Source: Actinosynnema sp042752395
Lineage (GTDB): Bacteria; Actinomycetota; Actinomycetes; Mycobacteriales; Pseudonocardiaceae
NCBI RefSeq assembly: GCF_042752395.1
Contig: NZ_JBHYXZ010000001.1
Coordinates: forward strand, 71,537 to 135,536
Direction: 5' to 3'
Length of the DNA: 64,000 nt
The notes below the pieces were generated by a model. The model did not search any database. It was not told the origin of the DNA and was given only the letters and a program-made list of their open reading frames with translations. This document shows positions 8,361 to 15,937 of the stretch, in pieces. The stretch's first letter is position 1; each line of letters begins with the position of its first letter. Both the position numbers and the translations under genes were made by a program.

Positions 8361-9320
8361 GTGAACACGCTCGGCCGAACGCTGCTCGCCACGACCGCCC
8401 TGGGCACCGCCACGCTCGCGTACGCGGCGGGCATCGAACGCAGGTTGTGGACGTTGCGCGAGGCGACGGTGCCGGTGCTCGCGCCGGGCTCCCCGTCGCT
8501 GCGCGTCCTGCACCTCTCGGACCTGCACATGCTGCCGGGGCAGAAGTCGAAGCAGCGGTGGGTCGCCGCGCTGGACGAGCTGGAGCCGGACCTGGTGGTG
8601 AACACCGGGGACAACCTGGCGCACAAGCAGGCGGTGCCCGCGGTCGTGCGCGCCCTCGGTCCGCTGCTGAACCGGCCGGGCGTGTTCGTGTTCGGCAGCA
8701 ACGACTACTACGCGCCGCGCCCGAAGAACCCGGCCCGCTACCTGCTGCCGTCGGCGAAGACGCGGCGCATCCACGGCATCCCGCTGCCGTGGCGGGACCT
8801 GCGCGCGGCGATGATCGAGCACGGCTGGCTGGACCTGACCCACGCGCGCCGCCGGTTCCAGGTGAACGGCCTGGAGGTGTTCGCCGCGGGCCTGGACGAC
8901 CCGCACCTCAAGCGGGACCGGTTCGAGGAGATCAGCGGCCCGCTGCCGGAGGTGCCGCTGCGGCTGGGCGTGACCCACTCCCCCGAGCCGCGCGTGCTGG
9001 ACCCGTTCGCCGCCGAGGGCTACGACCTGGTGCTGGCGGGGCACACGCACGGCGGCCAGCTGCGGATCCCGGGCTACGGCGCGATCGTGACGAACTGCGA
9101 ACTGGACCGCTCGCGGGCGCGCGGCGTGTCCCGGTGGGGCGCGCACATGTGGCTGAACGTGTCGGCGGGCCTGGGCACGTCGCCGTACGCGCCGGTGCGC
9201 TTCGCCTGCCCGCCGGAGGCGAGCCTGCTCACCCTGGTGCCGCGTCCTGTCGACGCAGGTCAGGACCAGTCCGGAGCGGAAAGGGATACCCGGTTCGGAG
9301 TGGGTGGGAACGTCAGGTAG
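8361..9320 (+). CDS. Calcineurin-like metallophosphoesterase (Rv3683-like)
   Basis: A 319-residue protein with an N-terminal hydrophobic anchor (residues 8-24) and a metallophosphoesterase core. Metal-binding motifs are D54-L-H56, G83-D84-N85, G112-S-N114-D115, and the late GHTHGG near residue 229. YkuE/Rv3683-type enzymes of this layout hydrolyse phosphoesters at the membrane face, possibly cell-envelope lipids; the substrate here is unknown. The start is GTG 8361 with TACCCT (8349-8354) six bases upstream, again suggesting a leaderless message. It is the last backbone gene before the tRNA-Pro attachment site. Confidence 0.88.
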   Translation: MNTLGRTLLATTALGTATLAYAAGIERRLWTLREATVPVLAPGSPSLRVLHLSDLHMLPGQKSKQRWVAALDELEPDLVVNTGDNLAHKQAVPAVVRALGPLLNRPGVFVFGSNDYYAPRPKNPARYLLPSAKTRRIHGIPLPWRDLRAAMIEHGWLDLTHARRRFQVNGLEVFAAGLDDPHLKRDRFEEISGPLPEVPLRLGVTHSPEPRVLDPFAAEGYDLVLAGHTHGGQLRIPGYGAIVTNCELDRSRARGVSRWGAHMWLNVSAGLGTSPYAPVRFACPPEASLLTLVPRPVDAGQDQSGAERDTRFGVGGNVR

Positions 9321-9346
9321 AGTTCTCCTCGTTCGAGAGCAGGACC

Positions 9347-9420
<74 letters not shown>

Positions 9421-9436
9421 GCCGGTAAGTGCAGCT

Positions 9437-9472
9437 CAGGCCCTGTCCGCATGGAGATGCGGACAGGGCCTG
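9437..9472 (+). terminator. Element-borne terminator behind tRNA-Pro
   Basis: A perfect 16-bp inverted repeat (CAGGCCCTGTCCGCAT, loop GGAG) 17 bp after the attL core. It functionally replaces the original tRNA terminator, which integration displaced to 26620-26649; both hairpins begin CAGGCCC. Confidence 0.75.
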
Positions 9473-9493
9473 ACTGCTGTTGAAGGGCCTCTC

Positions 9494-9510
9494 GGGAGAA
9501 ATCTGGGAGA
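9494..9510 (+). promoter_or_regulatory. Putative integrase arm-type site, left
   Basis: GGGAGAAATCTGGGAGA consists of two GGGAGA units 11 bp apart. A copy differing at one base lies at 26444-26460 near attR, in the same orientation. Paired short sites flanking both cores are what arm-binding domains of tyrosine integrases recognise. Confidence 0.5.
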
Positions 9511-9542
9511 GGACCATGTTCCGCCGCTCCGGCCCTGCGCCC

Positions 9543-11051
9543 CTACAGCGTCCGGAGAAGCCGGTCCAGGGCTTGAACGGGCGATGACGGGTGCATCCCC
9601 CGCCGGGCGGTCAGAGCTGCCTCCCAAAGGCTCGTGAGGTCTTCCATGAGCCGCTTCCTCATGAGCGACGTCACATGGGTGTACCGACCTTGCACAGAGC
9701 CGTCCTCGTGGCCGATGCGTTCGTCGATCAGCACGGCGGGAGCGCCCAGCTCCACCAAGAGCGTCCTGTGCGTGTGCCGCAGGCCGTGCGGCGTGAGCCC
9801 GTCGGCGATCGGCAGCCAGCACGCGTCAGCCCTGCCTGCGGCGTTGCGCCCCCGAACCGGTACCCCCGGCCACGGATTGCCGACGATCGGCACCGGACGC
9901 GCCGGTGACGGCGCTTTGCGCGGATACCAGCCGGTCACCGCCGGCTTGAACAGCCAGGTCGCGAACCCGTTCCGACGCCAGTGAGACGCGAGCACGCCCG
10001 ATGCGCCGCCACGCACGTAACCCAGCTCCGAGATGGCTGCTTCGACGTCCCGCCGTGTCGCCTCCCTCACCGACTCCGGCCGGTTGAGAACCGCCGACAC
10101 CGTTCCGGTCGAGACCCCAGCGAGTCGGGCGACATCGACCAGCTTCGCACCAACCTTCCGTACGGCGTCGTTGCCCGCCCTATGCCCACTGAACACGTAG
10201 TTCCTGCCGTGGCAGGAACATGACGGCGGGGCGTTGTGCGTCAGGTGCGCGGTCAACAACTCCGAGTGCCACTCCGGGATGTCGATGGTGCGGTGCGAGT
10301 CGTCCTTCGGCGGGCAGCGGTGCAGTTCGCCGGTGTCCAGTTCGTAGAGCTGCCACTCCACGCGGATGGCGTTCTCCCGGACGTACTGGGCTTCGAGGCC
10401 GACCAGCTCTCCCCACCGCATGCCCGTGAACCCTTTGGTCACGACCGCCACGAACTCGTCGTCGCGGCCGGACAACAGGGCCGCCCGTTCGGCGGCCAGG
10501 AGGATCCCCAATGCGGTCGTCACCACCTTCTCGGGTCCGCGGTTCCTCGACCGGCCGGACCTCTTCCCCCTCCCCCGACGACGGGCGGCCGGGTTGGCCT
10601 CAAGTCGTCCCTCCTCCACCGCGTCGGCAAGGATCAGGTGTAGTGTGCCGCGCCAGGTTTTGATGCTCGACTCAGCGTATCCGAGTTCCCGTTCGCGCTT
10701 CTCCCATGTGTTCACCTCGGGTGAGCGGATGTCACGCAGGGACATGTGTTCGAAGGCGGGCAAGAGGTGCTCTTCGATGTGTCGCCGATAGTTCTGCATC
10801 GTGGACGCAGCAAGGTCTTGTGCCGCGTACCAGCGGCGGACGTACTCGCCGAACGTGACGCTTCCTGCCGTCGGGTCACGCCAGGTACCGTTTCGGATCG
10901 CGGCCTCCGCCTCGTTCGCGGCGTTCTCCGCATCCCGCTTCTTATCGAAACGGATGGTCGAGCCGTTGGCATCAGTGACTGTTCCATACTTGCCGGGCGC
11001 GATCTTGTAGCGACCGCGCCAGTAAGTCCCGCGCTTCTCCGCATACCCCAT
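9543..11051 (-). CDS. int: Tyrosine integrase with inserted LacI-type HTH
   Basis: A 502-residue site-specific recombinase acting at the flanking 44-bp cores. It has an N-terminal arm-binding region (1-60), a core-binding SAM-like domain (65-155) and a catalytic domain with R212 (GMRWGEL), K249, H422 and R425 (HGLRHTHR), H448 and nucleophile Y457 (GRYTHV). Unusually, residues 303-349 between the K249 region and the HxxR box are a typical LacI-family helix-turn-helix (KLVDVARLAGVSTGTVSAVL followed by NRPESV and SELGY). The ATG at 11051 has AAGGA seven bases upstream. It is probably cotranscribed behind the excisionase-like gene. The insertion is in frame and all catalytic residues are present, so the enzyme looks functional. 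Confidence 0.92.
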   Translation of the reverse strand: MGYAEKRGTYWRGRYKIAPGKYGTVTDANGSTIRFDKKRDAENAANEAEAAIRNGTWRDPTAGSVTFGEYVRRWYAAQDLAASTMQNYRRHIEEHLLPAFEHMSLRDIRSPEVNTWEKRERELGYAESSIKTWRGTLHLILADAVEEGRLEANPAARRRGRGKRSGRSRNRGPEKVVTTALGILLAAERAALLSGRDDEFVAVVTKGFTGMRWGELVGLEAQYVRENAIRVEWQLYELDTGELHRCPPKDDSHRTIDIPEWHSELLTAHLTHNAPPSCSCHGRNYVFSGHRAGNDAVRKVGAKLVDVARLAGVSTGTVSAVLNRPESVREATRRDVEAAISELGYVRGGASGVLASHWRRNGFATWLFKPAVTGWYPRKAPSPARPVPIVGNPWPGVPVRGRNAAGRADACWLPIADGLTPHGLRHTHRTLLVELGAPAVLIDERIGHEDGSVQGRYTHVTSLMRKRLMEDLTSLWEAALTARRGMHPSSPVQALDRLLRTL

Positions 11052-11110
11052 GTGGTGTCCTTGTGCAGAGGTGCCCGCCATCGCATTACACAATGGCGGG
11101 CACCAGGTGG

Positions 11111-11464
11111 TCATGCCGCCGACTTGTCGCCCGCTGCCCGCGCGCGACGGGGGGTGCGTGCGGTCAGGTTGGAGACTGATTTTCCGACGATTGGCTTCGG
11201 CCGTGGTGCTGCCGAACGGGCCACGCCGGTCACCGAGGGCGTGCTCTGTACCGGTCGTTGCTCGAAAAGGGCCACAATCTCTTTGACGTGCTCCGATGTG
11301 AAGAGGTAGCTTCCGCCGATCCAACTGAACGGGATACGACGGTTTCGTGCCTGTTCCTTCACCCACCACTCCGAGCAGCGGAGCATCTTCGCGACTTCGT
11401 GGGGGCGGTAGTAAGCCGGCTCGCGTGATGAACCTGCGAAACGGTTACCGTGTTGCTTGCTCAC
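11111..11464 (-). CDS. xis: Excisionase-like HTH protein
   Basis: A 117-residue protein with a MerR/excisionase-type winged helix at residues 15-60 (YYRPHEVAKMLRCSEWWVKE, then YLFTSEHVKEIVALFEQ), followed by a basic disordered tail rich in Pro, Arg and Ala. It lies 59 bp upstream of the integrase on the same strand, the usual xis position in AICEs. GTG 11464 is chosen because GGGGAGG precedes it by seven bases; the longer frame crosses into the repeat cluster upstream. The role in directing excision is inferred. Confidence 0.75.
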   Translation of the reverse strand: MSKQHGNRFAGSSREPAYYRPHEVAKMLRCSEWWVKEQARNRRIPFSWIGGSYLFTSEHVKEIVALFEQRPVQSTPSVTGVARSAAPRPKPIVGKSVSNLTARTPRRARAAGDKSAA

Positions 11465-11526
11465 TGAGGTTGCCTCCCCAGGTCGGTACGTTGCGACGTG
11501 CTGTGCGGGCGGGGGACGGGGATGGC

Positions 11527-11643
11527 AAACCCGCAAACCCGCCAACCAGCCCTGCCCAAGGCCGTGACCTGCGGCGATGTGCTGCGGGTTTGCCCGCAAC
11601 CCCAAACCCGCGCCAAAGCCGCGGGCCGTCCCGCCAAACCCGC
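11527..11643. repeat. AAACCCGC repeat cluster A
   Basis: Five exact copies of the 8-mer AAACCCGC in 117 bp: forward at 11527, 11535 (tandem dimer), 11604 and 11636, and inverted at 11584. It lies between the ATPase gene (ends 11679) and the xis start (11464). Candidate functions are replication iterons or an operator controlling xis-int. A matching cluster lies at 15377-15491. Confidence 0.75.
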
Positions 11644-11678
11644 AGGCGGGTCGGTGAGGCCGGTCCAGGGCTGTCCTG

Positions 11679-13385
11679 CTACTGCCAGAGGTCGGGTTGG
11701 TCGGCCGGGTCGTGGTCGCCGTCGGCCTGGTCGTCGGTGGTCTGGTGGTGGTCCTGGGTGCGGGTTTCGGTCCAGAAGACGCGGGCTTTGGCGTGGGTGT
11801 CCATGGCGGAGCGGATGACGTAGTCGCCGTGCCAGCGTCCGATGTGGCCGGTGAGGGTTCGACCGATGGATTTGGTGGAGGGGATGCGGCCTTGTTCGTC
11901 GGTTATGAAGGTGCCTTCCCATCGGTCTACGGGTTGGTTGTCGATGATGTCGATTTCGGCTTGTTGGCGTAGTTGTCGGCTGGTCATGGGGCGGTCGTGG
12001 TTGAGTTCGTGCCAGCGGGCAAGGAAGGCGACCCATTCGGCGTCTTCGTCGTCGGCTTCGCGCATTTCGGTGAGGTTGTCGAGGAAGCCGTCGATGCCGT
12101 GGTGGGCGAGGAGTCCGCCGGAGGCTCCGGCCCAGGTGGTGAATTGGCGCATGGTGTGGCCGGAGCGGGGCGCTCCCGCGTTGATCCAGTCCATGACGAG
12201 GATGAGCAGGTGTCGCAGGACGGTGACGCGGTTGGTCGGGCTTTTGAGCCAGTTGTCCAGGTGGGGGATACCGAAAGCGGCCTGGTCGCGTTGGTCGGGG
12301 TGCGGGTCGTTGGGGTCGAGTCGGACCAGGACGGTGCGGGTGGCCATGTCGCCGCCCAACCGGATGTTGTTCCCGGTCGCCAACCACAACCTGTTGTTGG
12401 TGGCGGTGAAACCTGCGCCGGAGGAACCGAGCATGCGGGCGGACCATTGTGGGGAGGTGAGCAGTTGGGCGAGGACGGCGGAGGAGACGATGGTTCCTTC
12501 GGCGATGTTGTCCCACAGCATGATCGGTGAGGAGCTGTGCAGGGCGCTGGTGACGGACTTCTCCAACTCGCTGTCGTCGCCTTTGCGCCAGACGAGGTTC
12601 TTGCAGCCGTAGATGTAGCCGGGGATTTCGGCGAGCAGTGTTTTGCCGCTGGACTGGGTGGTGGCGGAGATCAGGCCGAACGGGGTCAGGCAGGCGAGGT
12701 AGGGGCGCAGGATCGGTGCCAGCAGCAGGGCCAGGTGGTTGGCGCGGTCGGCGGGTGCGACGAAGGGGAAGTCGCACAGCAGCCGGTCCAGCAGGAAGCT
12801 CTTGGCGTCGGCGACCTCCTGTGCGGTGGGGTGGGTCGGGACGGGCGGCATCGGCGCGGTGGGTGCGTAGTACAGGCCGGTGGTTGGGTCGTAGCCGGCG
12901 GTTTGGATGAGGGTTCCGTCCGGGCGCAGCACGGGGGAACCGACGATGCCGTTGAGCGGCCGGACGCCGGGCCAGTAGCGGGAGGACAGCACCGCCGACA
13001 GCGCGGTCTTGGTGGGGCTAGCCTCCACCTCCACCGTCTCGCCCGTCTCCTTGTCCTTCTTGAGCCGGTGGACGTAGGCGTGGTGGGCCAGCAGGAACGC
13101 CAGGGCGGAGGCGGTGAGCGGGTCCGCCTGCACGGGCAGCGCCGCGGGTTGCGCCGTGACGTGGTCGGTGAGGGCGGGTCCGGAGACGCGGGAGAGGTGC
13201 ACGAGCTGCCCGCCGGAGACGAACACGTCGGGCAGCGCGCCACCGGCCACGGCGGTGGTCAGGGTGCGGATCGTCTCGGCTTCCCCGCCGATGCGGATGG
13301 GCGGCCGGTCGGCGGGAACGGCCCCGTCGGCGGTCCCCGGATCGACGGCGTCGGTGAGGTCGGCGGGTTCGGCGGCGGTGGTCAT
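11679..13385 (-). CDS. AICE replication ATPase/helicase-like protein
   Basis: A 568-residue protein downstream of prim-pol. The C-terminal half is a P-loop ATPase with Walker A-like TTQSSGKT (242-249), Walker B-like IMLWDN (288-293) and a probable sensor region GNNIRLGGDMATRTVLVRL. This fits helicase-type proteins paired with prim-pol in phages and AICEs, which unwind DNA for element replication. The N-terminal 180 residues are unassigned, and the tail is acidic and Asp/Gln/His-rich. ATG 13385 overlaps the stop of a 17-codon coupling ORF; GGGAGG lies inside that ORF. The helicase assignment is inference from context. Confidence 0.7.
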   Translation of the reverse strand: MTTAAEPADLTDAVDPGTADGAVPADRPPIRIGGEAETIRTLTTAVAGGALPDVFVSGGQLVHLSRVSGPALTDHVTAQPAALPVQADPLTASALAFLLAHHAYVHRLKKDKETGETVEVEASPTKTALSAVLSSRYWPGVRPLNGIVGSPVLRPDGTLIQTAGYDPTTGLYYAPTAPMPPVPTHPTAQEVADAKSFLLDRLLCDFPFVAPADRANHLALLLAPILRPYLACLTPFGLISATTQSSGKTLLAEIPGYIYGCKNLVWRKGDDSELEKSVTSALHSSSPIMLWDNIAEGTIVSSAVLAQLLTSPQWSARMLGSSGAGFTATNNRLWLATGNNIRLGGDMATRTVLVRLDPNDPHPDQRDQAAFGIPHLDNWLKSPTNRVTVLRHLLILVMDWINAGAPRSGHTMRQFTTWAGASGGLLAHHGIDGFLDNLTEMREADDEDAEWVAFLARWHELNHDRPMTSRQLRQQAEIDIIDNQPVDRWEGTFITDEQGRIPSTKSIGRTLTGHIGRWHGDYVIRSAMDTHAKARVFWTETRTQDHHQTTDDQADGDHDPADQPDLWQ

Positions 13386-13435
13386 GCGACGGTCCTCCCT
13401 TCCGCGGCGTGGTGGGCACGTTCGGCGGTGGTCAT
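13382..13435 (-). CDS. 17-codon translational-coupling ORF, copy 1
   Basis: MTTAERAHHAAEGRTVA. Its ATG overlaps the methyltransferase stop (ATGA) and its TGA overlaps the ATPase start (ATGA). The codons for A-E-G-R contain the ribosome site GGAAGGGAGG used by the ATPase gene. It differs from copy 2 in the first 14 codons at five positions, four of them synonymous, so the peptide itself appears to be maintained. Confidence 0.65.
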   Translation of the reverse strand: MTTAERAHHAAEGRTVA

Positions 13436-14133
13436 GCGGCGGGGTGCTGGTGGGCGGCGTGGATGAGGTGGCCGATGTGTTCGGCGACGGCGGGGACGAC
13501 GGAGTTGCCGAGGGCTTGGACTCGGTCCACCCGTCCGGGAAGCCCATGAGCCACTCGACCCACGTCGGGTTCAGCGGGCCACCGACGCGTTCGGACAGAG
13601 GGCGTCCGGGCCGGTTCCATCCCGCTCCCCGCTTGCCGTCGCGGTGTGTCGGTGTGGGCCACTCCGAGCAACCGGCGTCGTGGGTGTGGGGCACCCATCG
13701 CACAAGCGGAGGTCCACCCCACTCGGTGGCGGTAGCCGAGCCGGACGAGGTCGGCGTGGACGACGTCGAGTCCTCGTCGGAGCAGACCGGGCACGTTCTC
13801 CCACAGAACCCAACGGGGTCGGAGGGCGGCGATGACGTCGGCCATGGCGGGCCAGAGCCATCGGGAGTCGTCGGTGCCCAGTCGTCGTCCGGCTTCGCTG
13901 GCGGGTTGGCAGGGAAAGCCTCCGGCGACCAGGTCCACGACGGGACGGGGTCGGGACTGCCACCAGTCCACGGCGGTGCGGACGTCGTCATGGCGGGGAA
14001 CCTCCGGCCAGTGCCGAGCGAGGATCGAACGGCAGAACGGGTTGATCTCGACCTGACCGACCACGGTCATCCCGGCGCGTTCCAAGCCGAGTTCCATCCC
14101 GCCGATCCCGGCGAACAGCGACAACACGTTCAC
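13432..14133 (-). CDS. Small DNA cytosine-5 methyltransferase
   Basis: A 233-residue m5C methyltransferase. Motif I is LSLFAGIGG (residues 4-12), motif IV GGFPCQPAS with catalytic C75, motif VI WENVPG (E112), motif VIII PRRRL (151-155) and motif X RVQALGNSVVP near the C-terminus. The target-recognition region between motifs VIII and X is very short, as in small phage dcm-like enzymes. No restriction endonuclease gene is seen, so an anti-restriction or replication-marking role is likelier than a restriction-modification pair. GTG 14133 is chosen over GTG 14142 because it overlaps the upstream 17-codon ORF stop and has AAGGAAGG at proper distance. Confidence 0.88.
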   Translation of the reverse strand: MNVLSLFAGIGGMELGLERAGMTVVGQVEINPFCRSILARHWPEVPRHDDVRTAVDWWQSRPRPVVDLVAGGFPCQPASEAGRRLGTDDSRWLWPAMADVIAALRPRWVLWENVPGLLRRGLDVVHADLVRLGYRHRVGWTSACAMGAPHPRRRLLGVAHTDTPRRQAGSGMEPARTPSVRTRRWPAEPDVGRVAHGLPGRVDRVQALGNSVVPAVAEHIGHLIHAAHQHPAA

Positions 14134-14183
14134 GCTGGGCACCTTCCTTCTGCGGCACGGTGGGCGCGTTCAGCGGTGGTCAT
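14130..14183 (-). CDS. 17-codon translational-coupling ORF, copy 2
   Basis: MTTAERAHRAAEGRCPA. The ATG overlaps the prim-pol stop (ATGA) and the TGA overlaps the methyltransferase GTG (GTGA). The A-E-G-R codons encode the ribosome site GAAGGAAGG for the downstream gene. It is homologous to copy 1 at 13382-13435. Confidence 0.65.
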   Translation of the reverse strand: MTTAERAHRAAEGRCPA

Positions 14184-15229
14184 GCGGCGGGGTGTTCCTC
14201 GGGCAGGCGGGGTCGGGCGAACCCGGAGGCGAGCACGTAGCGGATCTCCCCGGCAGGCAGCCCGGCGGCGCGGGCGGCGTCGGCAAGCGCGGTCTCGACC
14301 CGGTGGCGGTCGATCCATCCGGCCTGGGCCATCCCGGCCAGTCGGGTGGTGGAGCGGAACAGCTTGCGGTTGCGCCCGGAGTCGGGCGGCATCGCGGCCA
14401 GCTCCTCGCACGCCGACCGGAGCGCCGCGGCCGCGTAGCGGACCTGGCGGTCCCCGCTCCGGGCGGCGACCGCGACCGGTGCGGGTGCGGGTCGGATCGG
14501 TGTGGGGTTGGCGTGGCGGTCGTGGCCGGTGCGCACGAGTTCGTCGGCGAGCCAGTCCGGCAGCGCGACCGGGGTCAGACTGATGGAGGCGCGCCGGTAG
14601 CCCCCGGCGGGGGTGGTGGAGCCGGGCAGCACGACGTAGCCGCCGTAAGCCTTGACGTCGATCTGCCAGCCCAGTCCGCTGGTCACCTCGTTGTCGCCGT
14701 CGCGGACACGGCCGCTGCTGGACTTCCACCGGCCCGGTTCGGCGGTGTAGATCAGGTGCAGCCCGCCGGACGGGGTCTGAGTGGCCAGGGTGTCCAGGTC
14801 GAACGCCCGGCCGCGCAGGCCGGCCAGGGTGGCGTAGGTGTCGATCCCGTCAACGGGCAGCGCGTTCCCGTCCGGCCAGGGCACACCGTGCAGCGGTTGG
14901 GCGGGCGGGGTGCCGCCGTGCGCGTCCAGGTCGAGCGCCAGCAGCCCGGACACCCCGAGGTGCACCGCCCACACCGAGGTGCGCCAGCGTCCGGCCCACC
15001 GGCCGATGACATTGGTGTCGGTGGTGGCGGCCCACACCCCGTGGCACAGAGCGCCGTCACGGCGGGCCAGGCACGGGCACTGCGCCGCCGCGTGGCCTCC
15101 GCCGCCCCGGCAGTCCGGGCAGCCCGCCAACGGGCGTTTGGTGCCGGGGTGCAACGGCAGCACGTGCCAGCCGTGCCGGTCGGCCACCCACAGCGCGACG
15201 TCGGCAGCGGTGGCTCGGGTAGTGGTCAT
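14180..15229 (-). CDS. Prim-pol: bifunctional DNA primase/polymerase
   Basis: A 349-residue replication initiator-type enzyme of the archaeo-eukaryotic primase superfamily (N-terminal prim-pol domain). Catalytic acidic pair D100-x-D102 (LLALDLDAHGG), a downstream His (SGGLHLIY) and the acidic strand QIDVKAYGG are present. A Cys cluster (C37, C40, C51, C53, C62) within the domain may bind zinc. Prim-pol proteins prime and start AICE plasmid-form replication. It is the first large gene of the replication operon, 148 bp downstream of repeat cluster B. ATG 15229 has GGAGAGG somewhat distant upstream. Confidence 0.85.
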   Translation of the reverse strand: MTTTRATAADVALWVADRHGWHVLPLHPGTKRPLAGCPDCRGGGGHAAAQCPCLARRDGALCHGVWAATTDTNVIGRWAGRWRTSVWAVHLGVSGLLALDLDAHGGTPPAQPLHGVPWPDGNALPVDGIDTYATLAGLRGRAFDLDTLATQTPSGGLHLIYTAEPGRWKSSSGRVRDGDNEVTSGLGWQIDVKAYGGYVVLPGSTTPAGGYRRASISLTPVALPDWLADELVRTGHDRHANPTPIRPAPAPVAVAARSGDRQVRYAAAALRSACEELAAMPPDSGRNRKLFRSTTRLAGMAQAGWIDRHRVETALADAARAAGLPAGEIRYVLASGFARPRLPEEHPAA

Positions 15230-15376
15230 GACGACGAGTCCTCTCCGATCGACCGCGACGACAAGCCACGGACGAACACCAGGTGACGGGGCCTTGTGAC
15301 GACCCCTGAGGCAAGGGACGGCAGGCCCTACTAGCCTCGCGCGGGGTAGTAGGGCTGTGTCGTGGGGTGCGGTCCG

Positions 15377-15491
15377 GCGGGTTTGGTTCGGCTTTCAAAC
15401 CCGCCGCGTCCGCAAAACCCGCACCCAAACCCGCACCGCGTCCATGCAGGCCAGGCACCTGCCGACACGTCTGTTGCGGGTTTGCGGGTTT
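15377..15491. repeat. AAACCCGC repeat cluster B
   Basis: Six exact copies of AAACCCGC in 115 bp: inverted at 15377, forward at 15397, 15415 and 15427, then inverted tandem at 15476 and 15484. The tandem dimer here is the exact reverse complement of the dimer in cluster A. It lies upstream of prim-pol, so it may be the iteron part of the replication origin or an operator of the replication operon. Confidence 0.78.
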
Positions 15492-15495
15492 CTTC

Positions 15496-15636
15496 TCAAC
15501 TCCGGAGGAAGGGAAGGGTGGTTGTAGTTGCGCGTTGTGGCGTGGCTCTGCAGAGGGCTTTGGGGTTGGCGGTGAGGCCGACGGTGTGGGCGAGGACGGC
15601 GAGGTCGCCGGCGATGTGCATGACGGGGTCGCTCAT
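15496..15636 (-). CDS. Putative 46-residue protein
   Basis: MSDPVMHIAGDLAVLAHTVG begins a 46-residue frame with AAGGA at good distance from ATG 15636. It ends in a Thr-rich, basic tail. It is sandwiched between the CAGGGAAG cluster upstream and AAACCCGC cluster B downstream. No family is recognised. It could be a small regulator of replication or a chance frame. Confidence 0.4.
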   Translation of the reverse strand: MSDPVMHIAGDLAVLAHTVGLTANPKALCRATPQRATTTTLPFLRS

Positions 15637-15733
15637 GACCGATCCTTGGTTACCGTGTGTGACGATGCGTGGGCGTGCGGGGGTGGCGCGTGTCGGTGGT
15701 GGTGCCGCACGCGTGCCGGGGTCAGGGGTGGTT

Positions 15734-15911
15734 CAGGGAAGGTTCGGGCAGGGGCGGATCGGGCCGGTTTCCGGGGTTTGCGCTGATGGCGGGGCCGGTG
15801 TTGTGGATCTTCCCTGGGTGGTGTCGGTGCTGGTGGCGGCAGGGAAGCAGGGTCAGGGAAGGGATTAGGGGAAAATCCCTGTCCCGGTGGTGGTTCCCTG
15901 GTGCTTCCCTG
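15734..15911. repeat. CAGGGAAG repeat cluster, candidate transfer locus
   Basis: Exact CAGGGAAG at 15734, 15840 and 15854, exact inverse CTTCCCTG at 15809 and 15904, and a 7/8 copy at 15893-15900, plus the short inverted repeat AGGG-GAAAAT-CCCT at 15867-15880. It begins 27 bp past the 3' end of the FtsK-like gene. Streptomyces TraB proteins bind clusters of 8-bp sites in a clt locus close to traB, so this is a good clt candidate; the rest of 15637-15937 holds no gene. Confidence 0.6.
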
Positions 15912-15937
15912 CCGCGCGTTGTGGTGTTCGGGATGGG

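Noticed and set aside
7503..9320. 605-codon version of the metallophosphoesterase
   Set aside because: The N-terminal extension is Arg-rich and runs antisense through GatB/YqeY; GTG 8361 has a leaderless -10.
11679..13991. 770-codon version of the replication ATPase
   Set aside because: The extra 200 residues are Ser/Pro/Thr-rich out-of-frame translation of the methyltransferase gene; ATG 13385 has the ribosome site and coupling overlap.
13432..14133. Restriction-modification system
   Set aside because: No endonuclease-like gene is adjacent in either direction; the neighbours are replication genes.
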